DNA of 64,000 nucleotides from Doris montereyensis (Eukaryota; Mollusca; Gastropoda; Nudibranchia; Dorididae), in contig JAXRKP010000060.1 in the NCBI GenBank assembly GCA_037039925.1, positions 104,501-168,500 of the forward strand, in the 5' to 3' direction. The notes beneath the pieces were generated by a model that made no database searches, had not been told where the DNA came from, and worked only from the letters and a program-made list of their open reading frames with translations. Within the stretch, counting starts at the first letter, position 1. Each line of letters starts with the position of its first letter. This document shows, piece by piece, positions 53,902 to 64,000 of this stretch. Position numbers and translations under genes: made by a program.

Positions 53902-64000
<10,099 letters not shown>

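Overview
The window is AT-rich, intron-rich animal nuclear DNA, most likely from a lophotrochozoan invertebrate. A mollusc, perhaps a gastropod, is the best guess, but only from texture: very long CT microsatellites, many AGATCTAGATCT palindromes, and dense tRNA-derived SINEs and small TA-flanked transposons. No bacterial, organellar or viral gene is seen. Real exons are short and mostly hidden, so genes were read by joining exons across GT..AG sites with matching codon phase and comparing with known families.

Layout. (1) 156-8746 (+): 3' part of a Pellino E3 ubiquitin ligase gene, seven exons to the stop; the 5' exons lie before the window. (2) 20211-25819 (-): a four-exon gene, not recognised, for a 37-residue peptide, including a 13-nt exon, with a poly(A) signal at 20075-20080. 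(3) 26558-45049 (+): a complete eleven-exon CDIN1 (C15orf41, codanin-1-interacting nuclease) gene. Its introns hold an antisense LINE with nested SINEs, a TIR element rich in TCGCAC, a decayed hAT transposase and a 1-kb foldback element. (4) 52798-53142 (-): a small protein, possibly SPATA45-like, with an X-box-like motif upstream. (5) 53902-64000 (+): the first seven exons of POLE2 (DNA polymerase epsilon subunit B); the gene runs out of the window.

Two divergent head-to-head pairs occur, 25819/26558 and 53142/53902. Both have start codons about 0.75 kb apart and AGATCTAGATCT tracts in the shared promoter region. The rest is repeat-rich: a 1.6-kb direct repeat pair (340-1960 and 45145-46850), several inverted repeat pairs, and at least four TIR elements.

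Caution: seven one-base indels, mostly in short homopolymers, break the conserved reading frames of Pellino, CDIN1 and POLE2. Surrounding codons and splice sites are intact, so uncorrected assembly errors are more likely than three dead genes. Homology calls come from recall of family sequences; no search was run.
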